64,000 nt of DNA from Adhaeribacter soli (GTDB taxonomy: Bacteria > Bacteroidota > Bacteroidia > Cytophagales > Hymenobacteraceae). The notes below the pieces were generated by a model, which made no database searches, had not been told where the DNA came from, and was given only the letters and a program-made list of their open reading frames with translations. The translations under genes and the position numbers were made by a program. Of this stretch, positions 1 through 7,536 are shown one piece after another. The stretch covers positions 744,001 to 808,000 of the forward strand of contig NZ_VTWT01000001.1 in the NCBI RefSeq assembly GCF_008727925.1. Direction: 5' to 3'. Each line of letters starts with the position of its first letter. The stretch's first letter is position 1.

Positions 1-691
1 TTTTCCGAAAGTCGTCGAGTTTTAGTTTTTGCAGGGAAAGTACCGCTTCGTAGACCTGTTCGTTCAGCAGGTTCACGCCAAATTCCGCCAGTTCGGCAGG
101 CAGGCTGTTCCAGCTTTTTCCTTCGCTTGCTTTTTCTTCGGCGTATTGTTCCAGCGTGTTGGCCAGCAGATTTCCTTCGCCATCTTTTACCTGGTCCAGC
201 AGCATCGCTACGGCCGTGTTCAGCAAGGTTGCCGCATCCAGGTCCACTTCAAAATTGAAAGGAATATTCAGCTCGCGCGTAAACGCCTGCACCACTTTGT
301 TCACGAAACTATCGATGGTGCTTACCGCGAAATCGGCGTAATGGAACAGGATCTGGGTGAAAACTTCCCTGGCGCGAATTCTTAAAAGATCGGTGGTATA
401 GTTATGTCCCGGGTATTCCTGGTTCAGTTCGTCGGTTATAGCCTGCAGCAATTCTTCCGCCTTCCTTTTTTCCTTTAAATCGGTAGCGTTTTCGGGCTGA
501 AAACTCCGAAGCGCGTGCAGGATGCGTTCCTTCATCTCGGCGGCCGCATCGTTGGTGAAGGTGATGGCCAGAATGGTGCGATAGTAGGAGGGATCGGGGG
601 TATGCAGCGCCAGCTTCAGGTATTCTTTGGTAAGCGTATAGGTTTTGCCGGAACCGGCAGAGGAGGAATAGACTTTTAAGACAGCAGGCAT
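1..691 (-). CDS. UvrD/RecB-type DNA helicase, N-terminal part (cut by window edge)
   Basis: Superfamily I helicase of the UvrD/AddA/RecB type, expected to act on DNA double-strand ends in recombination repair. Reading the minus strand from the ATG at 691 gives a protein opening MPAVLKVYSSSAGSGKT. Walker A AGSGKT lies at about residues 12-17 and the motif-Ia-like segment ITFTNDAAAEM follows near residue 48, with no stop before the window edge. Only about 230 residues are visible, so the motor motifs II-VI and any C-terminal nuclease domain cannot be judged. The Walker motif so close to the N-terminus fits the RecB-like exonuclease V beta annotation common in Bacteroidota. Family is secure; the exact name (AddA versus RecB) is not. 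Confidence 0.85.
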   Translation of the reverse strand, partial: MPAVLKVYSSSAGSGKTYTLTKEYLKLALHTPDPSYYRTILAITFTNDAAAEMKERILHALRSFQPENATDLKEKRKAEELLQAITDELNQEYPGHNYTTDLLRIRAREVFTQILFHYADFAVSTIDSFVNKVVQAFTRELNIPFNFEVDLDAATLLNTAVAMLLDQVKDGEGNLLANTLEQYAEEKASEGKSWNSLPAELAEFGVNLLNEQVYEAVLSLQKLKLDDFRK

Positions 692-745
692 AGCGTTTTC
701 TTTTGGCGGAAATTAGAAGGCAGAACAGAAAGCTAAGTTACTTAA

Positions 746-1086
746 AATTGTTGATTGTTAATTGCTGATTGTTAATTGGAGATCCATGAAGGATGAAGAT
801 TCTATTATGTTTTTTCTACTATGTTGCCTTTCTACTATGTGGCCTGTGTCCTCACAGGACACTATATTATTTAGCTTATAAGTGTCCTGTGAGGACACAG
901 GCCACATAGTTGTAGGTTGATCGGCAATGCATGTACAATCATAGCATAAAAGTTTGCCCCTACATTAAAGTAGAATTGCAAGGTTCTTAATCTGAAAATG
1001 GTATTCAGATTTATAAGCAAAACACTAAAGTTTTAAGGTCAAAAATCAATCAACAATCAACAATCAACAATCAACAATCAACAATT
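746..1086. repeat. Composite repeat: ATTGTTGATTG arrays flanking a 30-bp perfect hairpin
   Basis: The 487-nt gap between the helicase and the next gene is filled by repeats. Low-complexity heptamer-like arrays built on TTGATTGTTAATTG lie at 746-779, and their inverted counterpart (CAATCAACAATCAA type) lies at 1045-1086. Between them sits the perfect hairpin listed separately at 834-910. A similar array occurs again at 48725-48788. No gene is supported here. Confidence 0.75.
834..910. repeat. Perfect 30-bp inverted repeat, 17-nt loop
   Basis: The arms 834-863 and 881-910 are exact reverse complements over 30 bp, with the core GTGTCCTCACAGGACAC, and the loop is AT-rich. A degenerate direct repeat of the first part (TCTACTATGT) precedes it at about 817-840. 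There is no T-run, so it does not look like a simple intrinsic terminator. It looks like a REP/MITE-like mobile palindrome. Confidence 0.85.
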
Positions 1087-1178
1087 CAAAAAAGTCCTGA
1101 ACTGCCAGAAGCTTTCGTTCCGGCAATCCAGGACAAGCCTAAAGTTTAACGCAAGTGGCGTATAGCGCTGAAGAACGA

Positions 1179-1727
1179 TCAGGCGGCCTCGTTGTGCTGA
1201 TTTTCGAACTTAAGCACGCGACCTGGGTTAAAGTCTTCAAGCGTGGTATGGAACATGACTTTGGCCATGGTCATGGAGTATTCGGTAAGCAGGCAGCTTT
1301 GCTGTTCGGAGTAAAGCATGTTCTGGCTCTGGTTTATGCCGGGTTTGTTCAGCTCCATGAGCTCATCGAAGCTGTTGCGCATTTTCTTAACCGCCCGGAA
1401 ATACCGTTCGTTGTAATGCATGGCCACTACCTGGCAAACGGCGTAGCTGTTTTTTTGCCGTTCGGTCAGCATTTTCAGACAGAGGGCATCGTTGCTGTCT
1501 TTTTCCAGGTCCGAAACAATGGCAAAATAGACTTTCCGGGTATCCGGGTCCGACTGAAAGATCGGGTGGTTATCCATGCCATCGCAAAGCAGGCTGTAAT
1601 TTTTAAATTTCAGGTTTTCAAAAACCGGATCCTTTAAAACTTTGTTGTAAATTTTAAAAGCCAGGGCTCCGGAAGCTATTAGATTGAATTCCTTTCCTTT
1701 TCTGATAATCTTGGAAATGTGTAACAT
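1179..1727 (-). CDS. Hypothetical protein, 182 aa
   Basis: I do not recognise this family. The protein is soluble with mixed charge. It has no signal peptide or membrane segment, and contains helix-like stretches such as RAVKKMRNSFDELMELNKPG near residue 115. The codon pattern (GC-ending third positions, balanced amino acids) favours this minus-strand frame over an overlapping plus-strand frame at 1155-1637, whose translation is rich in Phe/Val/His as antisense frames are. It stands alone between two repeat-rich or empty spacers, with no operon partner to suggest a role. Confidence 0.65.
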   Translation of the reverse strand: MLHISKIIRKGKEFNLIASGALAFKIYNKVLKDPVFENLKFKNYSLLCDGMDNHPIFQSDPDTRKVYFAIVSDLEKDSNDALCLKMLTERQKNSYAVCQVVAMHYNERYFRAVKKMRNSFDELMELNKPGINQSQNMLYSEQQSCLLTEYSMTMAKVMFHTTLEDFNPGRVLKFENQHNEAA

Positions 1728-2249
1728 ACGGTAGTTTTTATAAGTTTGATTGTGTAGTACCGGTTACCAGAACAAGGAAGAAAGGGGGGAAAGCACGATT
1801 CTCAATTGCTGCTGGATAACCACGGTTTGCGAACAACCTGCCAGGCAGGTACCTTTCATGGGCGAAACATAGTTGTGAGCGTTTAAAGAAATTAAAGAGC
1901 GTTCAGTTAAAACCATTAATAAGTAACTGGAAGATCCGAAACCCAAGCCGGTTTTATTATAAATGGCAGGCCTGCTTTTTCGCTGCCGGTTATGAATTTT
2001 TATACGCTTGGCCGGAATTTATATACAAGACTCAAATTTTGAATTGGGTAAGCGCCAACTCTTTAAGGGCAAAAGCCTTAGAATAGAAAGTAAACGGTAT
2101 AGCGCCGTAGCAACAACAGCTATATTTAAAATTGTTAATATGTTGGGTGAACGGCCCGGATTGCAGGGAAATATAAGAGAATCAATTCGATAACAATAAT
2201 TATTTACGGCAAACGGGAATACAAATAGCAAGTCCTTAATATTTTATCG
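1728..2249. other. Spacer with no supported gene
   Basis: About 520 nt before the deaD-like promoter. A 15-nt palindrome ACCTGCCAGGCAGGT lies at 1836-1850. Short frames on both strands (1764-1946 minus, 2008-2193 plus, 2019-2231 minus) have no recognisable product and overlap each other, so I call none of them. No tRNA-like fold is evident. Confidence 0.5.
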
Positions 2250-2257
2250 TATCTTTG
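2250..2257 (+). promoter_or_regulatory. Predicted -7 promoter element for the DEAD-box helicase
   Basis: TATCTTTG matches the Bacteroidota -7 consensus TAnnTTTG at every fixed position. It lies about 63 nt upstream of the helicase ATG, leaving a leader of roughly 55-60 nt. I see no clear TTTG-like -33 element at the usual distance. Confidence 0.5.
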
Positions 2258-2320
2258 CAGCTTGAAGAAGGCTAAACCCGTAAAAACCTTTCCATATTTC
2301 AGCCTTCTAACCAATCATTT

Positions 2321-4150
2321 ATGAATAAAATTAAATTCGAAGAATTACCGTTAAGTGCTGAGATGCAGCGCGCCATTGCTGACATGGGTTTTGAGGAGGC
2401 TTCGCCGATCCAGACCGAAGCAATACCGGTAATTATGGAGGGCCGCGACGTTATTGGTCAGGCTCAAACTGGCACAGGTAAAACTGCGGCGTTCGCCATC
2501 CCTGCCATTGAGGGGATCGATGAGAATGACAGAAACGTACAGGTTTTAATATTATGCCCTACCCGCGAACTTGCCATTCAGGTTGCGGAAGAAGTTGTAA
2601 AACTTATTAAATACAAACGCCATATCAGCGTAGTGCCTATTTTCGGCGGCCAGTCTTACGACCGTCAGTTAAAAGCCCTTCGTAGCGGCGTGCAGATCGT
2701 GATCGGAACTCCCGGCCGCGTAATGGACCACATCGAACGTGGTACGCTGAAACTGGACGGCATCAAGAAGATCATTCTGGATGAAGCGGACGAAATGCTG
2801 GACATGGGCTTCCGCGAAGACATCGAGTTCGTGCTGACCAAGGTTCCGGAAGAACGCCAGACCATTCTATTCTCGGCTACCATGAGCAAGCCGATCATGG
2901 AGATCACCAAGAAATTCCAGAAGAACCCGCACATCGTAAAAGTTACCCACCAGGAACTTACCGTTACCAACATCGAGCAGGTTTATTTCGAGGTTCGCAA
3001 CAACATGAAAATGGAAGTGCTTACCCGTTTGCTGGATATGTATAACGTGAAGATCGGTATCATCTTCTGTAATACCAAGCGCATGGTAGATGAGCTGGTT
3101 AGCAACCTGCAGGCCCGTGGCTACTTTGCCGACGGTTTGCACGGCGACTTAAACCAGACCCAGCGGACCAACGTAATGCAGAAATTCAAGAGCGGTACGT
3201 TAGAATTGCTGGTTGCTACCGACGTAGCCGCCCGTGGTATTGACGTAGAAAACGTAGAAGCCGTATTCAACTACGACCTGCCGCAGGACGAAGAAGCGTA
3301 TGTGCACCGCATTGGCCGTACCGGCCGCGCCGGCAAATCCGGTAAAGCGTTCTCGTTTGTTTCCGGCCGCGACGTATACAAGCTGAAAGACATTATGCGC
3401 TACACCAAGGCGAAGATCCTGCAGCAGCCGGTTCCTTCTTCCGAAGACGTTAGCGAGATCCGTACCACCCTGTTCTTAGAGCAGATCAAAGAAGTTATTG
3501 CCAAAGGTAATCTTGAAAAAGCGGTATCGAAAGTTGAACGTTTATTAGCCCAGGATTTTACTTCGTTGGAAGTTGCAGCAGCGTTATTAAAGATGACGAT
3601 GCGCGAAAGCAAAGCCAAGGAGAAAAGTGCCGAGGCAGCAAAGGGCATCGACGGACCGAAACCGGGTATGGAACGCATTTTTGTTACCATGGGTAAGAAA
3701 GACCGCGTGCATCCGAAAGACATTATCGATGCGCTTACCGAGCACACCAGCATTCCGGCAAACAAAGTAGGCGACATCGACCTTTACGACCGTTTCAGCT
3801 TTGTAGAAATCCCGGTGGCTTACGCTCAGGAAGTTCTTGACCAAATGGGCCGCGTTTCCATTAACGACTTCCCGGTTACCTTTCAGAAAGCCCAGAAAAA
3901 AGATGCTACGGCAGCTAACTCCGAAAGATCGGAACGCAAAGAATTCGGCGACCGTGGCGACCGTCGCGAAGGAGGCCGTTCCGGTGGCGGTTTCCGCGAC
4001 AGAGATCGTGGTGACCGTGATGGCGGGGGATTCCGTGGCCGTGGCGACCGTGATGGTGGCCGGGAAAGCAAAGGCGGAGGCTCGGGCAACTGGCGCGACG
4101 AAATGAAAAAAGGTGGCGGCCGTTTCGGCGGTAAAAAAAGATCCTGGTAA
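2321..4150 (+). CDS. deaD: DEAD-box ATP-dependent RNA helicase (DeaD/CsdA type)
   Basis: ATP-dependent RNA unwinding, probably in ribosome assembly and mRNA turnover at low temperature. The order of motifs is complete: Q-motif region at residues 6-36, AQTGTGKT 48-55, PTRELA 80-85, TPGR near 130, DEAD 154-157, SAT 185-187, and HRIGRTGR 329-336. After the RecA-like core, a DbpA-type RNA-binding domain lies at about 455-530, followed by a Gly/Arg/Asp-rich RGG-like tail from about 545 to the end that ends in basic residues. The 609-residue length and the presence of the DbpA domain point to DeaD rather than the shorter RhlE. It is monocistronic, with a terminator about 155 nt downstream. Confidence 0.92.
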   Translation: MNKIKFEELPLSAEMQRAIADMGFEEASPIQTEAIPVIMEGRDVIGQAQTGTGKTAAFAIPAIEGIDENDRNVQVLILCPTRELAIQVAEEVVKLIKYKRHISVVPIFGGQSYDRQLKALRSGVQIVIGTPGRVMDHIERGTLKLDGIKKIILDEADEMLDMGFREDIEFVLTKVPEERQTILFSATMSKPIMEITKKFQKNPHIVKVTHQELTVTNIEQVYFEVRNNMKMEVLTRLLDMYNVKIGIIFCNTKRMVDELVSNLQARGYFADGLHGDLNQTQRTNVMQKFKSGTLELLVATDVAARGIDVENVEAVFNYDLPQDEEAYVHRIGRTGRAGKSGKAFSFVSGRDVYKLKDIMRYTKAKILQQPVPSSEDVSEIRTTLFLEQIKEVIAKGNLEKAVSKVERLLAQDFTSLEVAAALLKMTMRESKAKEKSAEAAKGIDGPKPGMERIFVTMGKKDRVHPKDIIDALTEHTSIPANKVGDIDLYDRFSFVEIPVAYAQEVLDQMGRVSINDFPVTFQKAQKKDATAANSERSERKEFGDRGDRREGGRSGGGFRDRDRGDRDGGGFRGRGDRDGGRESKGGGSGNWRDEMKKGGGRFGGKKRSW

Positions 4151-4303
4151 TTTAATTTATTAAAATATTGTAAATCAGATCCTTATTAGGTTTTCTGAAA
4201 AATATTTGAAATTATTTTAACCAAAAACGAAAAACCTGCAACCTTCTTTCTGAAACCGGCGTAAAAGCCCATAGATGAAAGTTTAATTGCAACCATTGAT
4301 AGC

Positions 4304-4337
4304 AAAAAAGCCAGGCCATTAACGGTCTGGCTTTTTT
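4304..4337 (+). terminator. Intrinsic terminator after the RNA helicase
   Basis: The stem AAAAAAGCCAGGCC/GGTCTGGCTTTTTT (with G-U pairing) has a 6-nt loop and is followed by a T-run. It lies in a 499-nt spacer that also holds the palindrome at 4420-4491. Confidence 0.75.
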
Positions 4338-4419
4338 GTTTTAAGGCGGTGGCCATTTAAAAGCATAAACTGTTTTTTCAAAAACATAAAGCCGTACGCT
4401 TTTAAACCAAAAACCGCTC

Positions 4420-4491
4420 TAGCGCAAGCGTCCGCTTGTGCTTGCAATTATTTGGTCTGCCATTAGAAAGCACAAGCGGACGCTTGCGCTA
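4420..4491. repeat. Perfect 24-bp inverted repeat (GCGCAAGCGTCCGCTTGTGC)
   Basis: The arms 4420-4443 and 4468-4491 are exact reverse complements separated by 24 nt. Each arm also contains a smaller palindromic core (AAGCGTCCGCTT). There is no T-run or gene association. It is a REP/MITE-like intergenic palindrome unrelated in sequence to the one at 834-910. Confidence 0.8.
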
Positions 4492-4589
4492 TAATCTGCC
4501 AAAGCTCTATCTCCAAGGAATACTATATTTATAGTTTAGTTTAAGCATTAATACCCTTTCAAAAAACATGAATTCATATGCTTTTAAAA

Positions 4590-4621
4590 TAAAAAAACCG
4601 GAGCTTACGGGCTCCGGCTTT
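4590..4621 (-). terminator. Intrinsic terminator of the DUF2383-like gene
   Basis: On the minus strand the stem GCCGGAGCCC/GGGCTCCGGT-like (AGCCGGAGC against GCTCCGGTT) is followed by a run of seven T, 28 nt past the stop of the 4650-5093 gene. Confidence 0.75.
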
Positions 4622-4649
4622 ATATTTACTTTATTTCTTGTTTCAATCC

Positions 4650-5093
4650 TTATGCCTGGTCGCGAAGGTTACGGATCTGATCGTGGGCTTGCTGTACCTG
4701 TTGGTATTGCTGCCCGATGATCTGGTGTAAGTTTGGCGGCAGATCGGCTGACATGGCTTTTTTGTAGGCGGCTACGGCGTAATCTTCCCCACGCTCACAT
4801 TCGGCCAGAATTCGTTTTCGGTCTTTGCTGGCCAGCGCCGAAGTAAGATCGATCCAGGCGCGGTGTACGGTTCCTTCGATGGAAGAATGTTCGCTGTCGG
4901 ATTTGCCCATCTTGTGCAGTTCGTTCTGCAATTCGGTGATCATGCTGTCGCGCTGCACCGAATAATTCTTGAACAGGCTTTTGAGTTCCTGGTCTTCCAC
5001 ATCTTCGGCTGCCGTAAAGTATCCTTTGGAGCCGTCTTTGCAGCGTTCAATTAAGTGGTGTACCACCGCAACAATGTCTTTTTCCTTATCCAT
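4650..5093 (-). CDS. PA2169/DUF2383-like four-helix-bundle protein
   Basis: Small helical protein of 147 residues resembling the PA2169/DUF2383 ferritin-like family, whose biochemical role is unsettled (a stress role has been suggested). The sequence is almost entirely amphipathic helix rich in Glu, Lys and Gln. Acidic/His residues are spaced like ferritin-fold helices (for example HHLIERCKDG near residue 12, LAECERGEDYAV near 95). There is no signal peptide. It is monocistronic with its own terminator. The family call rests on overall pattern rather than on a diagnostic motif. Confidence 0.7.
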   Translation of the reverse strand: MDKEKDIVAVVHHLIERCKDGSKGYFTAAEDVEDQELKSLFKNYSVQRDSMITELQNELHKMGKSDSEHSSIEGTVHRAWIDLTSALASKDRKRILAECERGEDYAVAAYKKAMSADLPPNLHQIIGQQYQQVQQAHDQIRNLRDQA

Positions 5094-5171
5094 ATTTTTC
5101 AGACTGTTTCTGTAGTTTAAAAACCTTTACTGCAAATCTGAAAAAATGTTCGGGAATTAAACCGAAGGGTT

Positions 5172-6398
5172 TCAGACGGTTGCCATGTGCCGGCCGGCCA
5201 GGTAACCGGTGGTCCAGGCCGCCTGAAAGTTGAAGCCGCCCGTAATGCCGTCGATATCGAGCACTTCACCCGCAAAATACAAGCCTTTCACTTTGCGGCT
5301 TTCCAGCGTAGCCATGTCCACTTCCGAAAGCGCTACGCCGCCACAGGTTACGAATTCCTCTTTAAAGGTAGTTTTACCGCGCACTTCAAAAATGCCCCGC
5401 AATAAGGTTTCCAGTAATTTGTTCAGGCTTTTATTCGAAATATCGAGCCAGCGAAGTTCCGCCGGTATGCCGGCCTGTTCGGTAAAAGCTTTCCAGAGGC
5501 GTTGCGGCAAACCAAAGAAAGCGTTGCTGCTGATTACCTTTTTAGCGTGCAGGTTTTTAAAGGAAAGCAGCTCGGCCCGTAAAGTTTCCTCGGTAAAATC
5601 CGGCACCCAGTTTATGCTAGCGCTGAATTGATAGTTCAGGTCGTTGAGTAAACGTGCGCCCCAGGCTGATAACCGAAGCACTGCCGGCCCGCTGAAACCC
5701 CAATGCGTAATGAGCAAAGGCCCTTCGCTTTCCAGCTTCTGTCCGGTGATCTTTACGATTGCCCGCGGCACGGAAATTCCAGGCAGCTCTTTCAGGTAAG
5801 AAGCCGGCACATTGAAGGTGAAAAGAGATGGTACTGGTTTTTCGATGCGGTGCCCCAGGGCGGCCAGCCATTCGTAATTCTCCGGTTTATTTTGGCCGCC
5901 GGTGGTAACTAAAACTTTAGCAGCCTGCCAGTGTTGGCCTTTGGCGCTGGTAAGTTTAAATCCTTCTCCCGGTTGAACTATTATTTGGGTAATGTCCGTA
6001 TGCGTCAGCACCTGGACCCCGGCATTTTCGGCTTCCCGCAACAGGCAGTTTACAATGGTTTCGGAATTATCGGTTACCGGAAACATGCGACCGTCTGCTT
6101 CGACCTTTAATTTCACGCCGCGCTTCTCAAACCAGTTTACAGTGTCCTGGGCGCCGAATTCCTTGAAGGGTTGTTTAAGTTGTTTACTGCCGCGGGGGTA
6201 AAATTTAACCAGTTCATTTGGGTTGAAACAATGGTGGGTCACGTTGCAGCGGCCGCCACCCGAAACTTTTACTTTGGAAAGCAATTTGCAGGTTTTCTCA
6301 AAAAGGATTACCCGCGCCTTCGGATTTTGCCGGGCACAGGTAATGGCTCCGAAAAATCCGGCTGCTCCGCCGCCAATCACTGCAATTATTCTGGACAT
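5172..6398 (-). CDS. HI0933/YhiN-family FAD-dependent flavoprotein
   Basis: NAD(P)/FAD-binding oxidoreductase of the HI0933/YhiN/BaiN family; the physiological substrate is unknown for most members. The Rossmann dinucleotide motif VIGGGAAGFFGA lies at residues 7-18. The family signature SGGGRCNVTH is at about 46-55, and the C-terminal FAD motif GLYFAGEVLDIDG-x-TGGFN lies near 370-395. The length of 408 aa is usual for the family. It is followed on the same strand by nothing close, and preceded (upstream) by the YeeZ-like gene with a 9-nt gap, so the two probably form one transcript. Confidence 0.88.
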   Translation of the reverse strand: MSRIIAVIGGGAAGFFGAITCARQNPKARVILFEKTCKLLSKVKVSGGGRCNVTHHCFNPNELVKFYPRGSKQLKQPFKEFGAQDTVNWFEKRGVKLKVEADGRMFPVTDNSETIVNCLLREAENAGVQVLTHTDITQIIVQPGEGFKLTSAKGQHWQAAKVLVTTGGQNKPENYEWLAALGHRIEKPVPSLFTFNVPASYLKELPGISVPRAIVKITGQKLESEGPLLITHWGFSGPAVLRLSAWGARLLNDLNYQFSASINWVPDFTEETLRAELLSFKNLHAKKVISSNAFFGLPQRLWKAFTEQAGIPAELRWLDISNKSLNKLLETLLRGIFEVRGKTTFKEEFVTCGGVALSEVDMATLESRKVKGLYFAGEVLDIDGITGGFNFQAAWTTGYLAGRHMATV

Positions 6399-6407
6399 GT
6401 TGGTTTT

Positions 6408-7253
6408 TTAGCTGATTTCGGTACTGTTTTTTGGGATCTGGAGAATAGCCTGCAGCGGATCCGGATAAAGGAACGTGTAGTTTAAAGCTGCTTTAAGTTT
6501 TTGGTTACTGATCCATTTGCCGTTTTTATTTTCCTCCGCAGAAGTTACAAACGCAGGTTCCGGCAAGCCTAAATTTCGGGTCGCGGCCTGGTAAAAAACT
6601 TTCCGCGAAGGATGTTCGTCGGCACAGGCATTGAAAACTTCGCCCCATTTCTCCTGCTTTATTATTTCTGAAATTATTCCAATGCAATCTTCCAAATGGA
6701 TCAGGTTTACGGGGGCTTCCGGATTGGGCAGATCTTTTTTTCCGGCCAGAAAACGCCCCGGTTCCCGGCCCGGTCCGAATAAACCCGCAAAGCGCACGAT
6801 GGTAGTTTTCCAGGGGTTTTCAGCGGAAAGCATATAGTCTTCAGCAGCAATTAAAGCAACCGCGCCGGAGTGGTCTAAAGCGCTTTTTTCCGTAATGATG
6901 GCAGAAGAGGGCGCATAAACGCCCGTTGAACTTACGAACAGGACCTGCTTAACGGGGGAATTTAAAAGGATCTTTTGCAGGCGCGCGATTTGATCCTGGT
7001 ACGGGTTTTCCTGCCCGCGGCCGGGAGGTATGGCTACCACCAGAATTTCGGCCTGAAAAAATCTTCCGTTTTCCGGAACAATTACCGGGGAACGCAAGTC
7101 CAGCAAAAATGGCGAAATTCCTTTGGCAGCCAGGAGTCCCAGTTTTTCCGGGGTGGTAGTAGAACCGGCCACCTGGTAACCTTGCTTTAAAAGCGCTTCT
7201 GCCAACGGCAAGCCCAGCCAGCCGCAACCCAATACACTAATCTTTTTCTTCAC
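6408..7253 (-). CDS. NAD(P)-dependent epimerase/SDR, YeeZ-like
   Basis: Short extended-SDR-like protein of 281 residues. The N-terminal motif SVLGCGWLGLPLAEALL (residues 6-22) is the GxGxxG nucleotide-binding loop in the form seen in YeeZ-type proteins, and FVSSTGVYA near residue 105 is the usual strand carrying the catalytic Ser/Thr and Tyr. The downstream YxxxK is not obvious. The substrate is unknown. It is the first gene of a likely two-gene unit with the HI0933-type flavoprotein 9 nt downstream. Confidence 0.8.
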   Translation of the reverse strand: MKKKISVLGCGWLGLPLAEALLKQGYQVAGSTTTPEKLGLLAAKGISPFLLDLRSPVIVPENGRFFQAEILVVAIPPGRGQENPYQDQIARLQKILLNSPVKQVLFVSSTGVYAPSSAIITEKSALDHSGAVALIAAEDYMLSAENPWKTTIVRFAGLFGPGREPGRFLAGKKDLPNPEAPVNLIHLEDCIGIISEIIKQEKWGEVFNACADEHPSRKVFYQAATRNLGLPEPAFVTSAEENKNGKWISNQKLKAALNYTFLYPDPLQAILQIPKNSTEIS

Positions 7254-7406
7254 GCACTAAATATTAAGCTCCAAATTTAAACATTTAAATCCGTTGGTGG
7301 TCTTATAGTATGGCATTCCTATTCCGGATAAATGGTAGGCTTTGGGTATAAAAATCCCAATGGGTTAACTTCTAAAAAGCCTGAGATTACGGCCGGAGAA
7401 GGGTAA

Positions 7407-7438
7407 TTGCCAAAAAATATAATAACATTCTACCTTTA
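7407..7438 (+). promoter_or_regulatory. Predicted promoter of the glucan phosphorylase
   Basis: TTG at 7407-7409 and TACCTTTA at 7431-7438 are separated by 21 nt, approximating the Bacteroidota -33/-7 arrangement (TTTG, then TAnnTTTG). The -7 element has one mismatch. The leader to the ATG at 7537 is about 95 nt. Confidence 0.4.
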
Positions 7439-7536
7439 ATTTAATGAATTCGTACAACCCAAATCCCTGACCGGGAAAGGAAAGCGAAGAGTTGAATAGG
7501 GGTATTGAAAATTAGAGACCTAAAAAAGAAGTTCTT

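Noticed and set aside
1155-1637. Long plus-strand frame opposite the 1179-1727 gene
   Set aside because: Its amino-acid composition (Phe, Val, His, Gln rich) is that of an antisense shadow, and the minus-strand frame gives a balanced protein.
1764-2231. Three short frames in the spacer before the RNA helicase
   Set aside because: They overlap each other, have no recognisable domain and no convincing regulatory signals.
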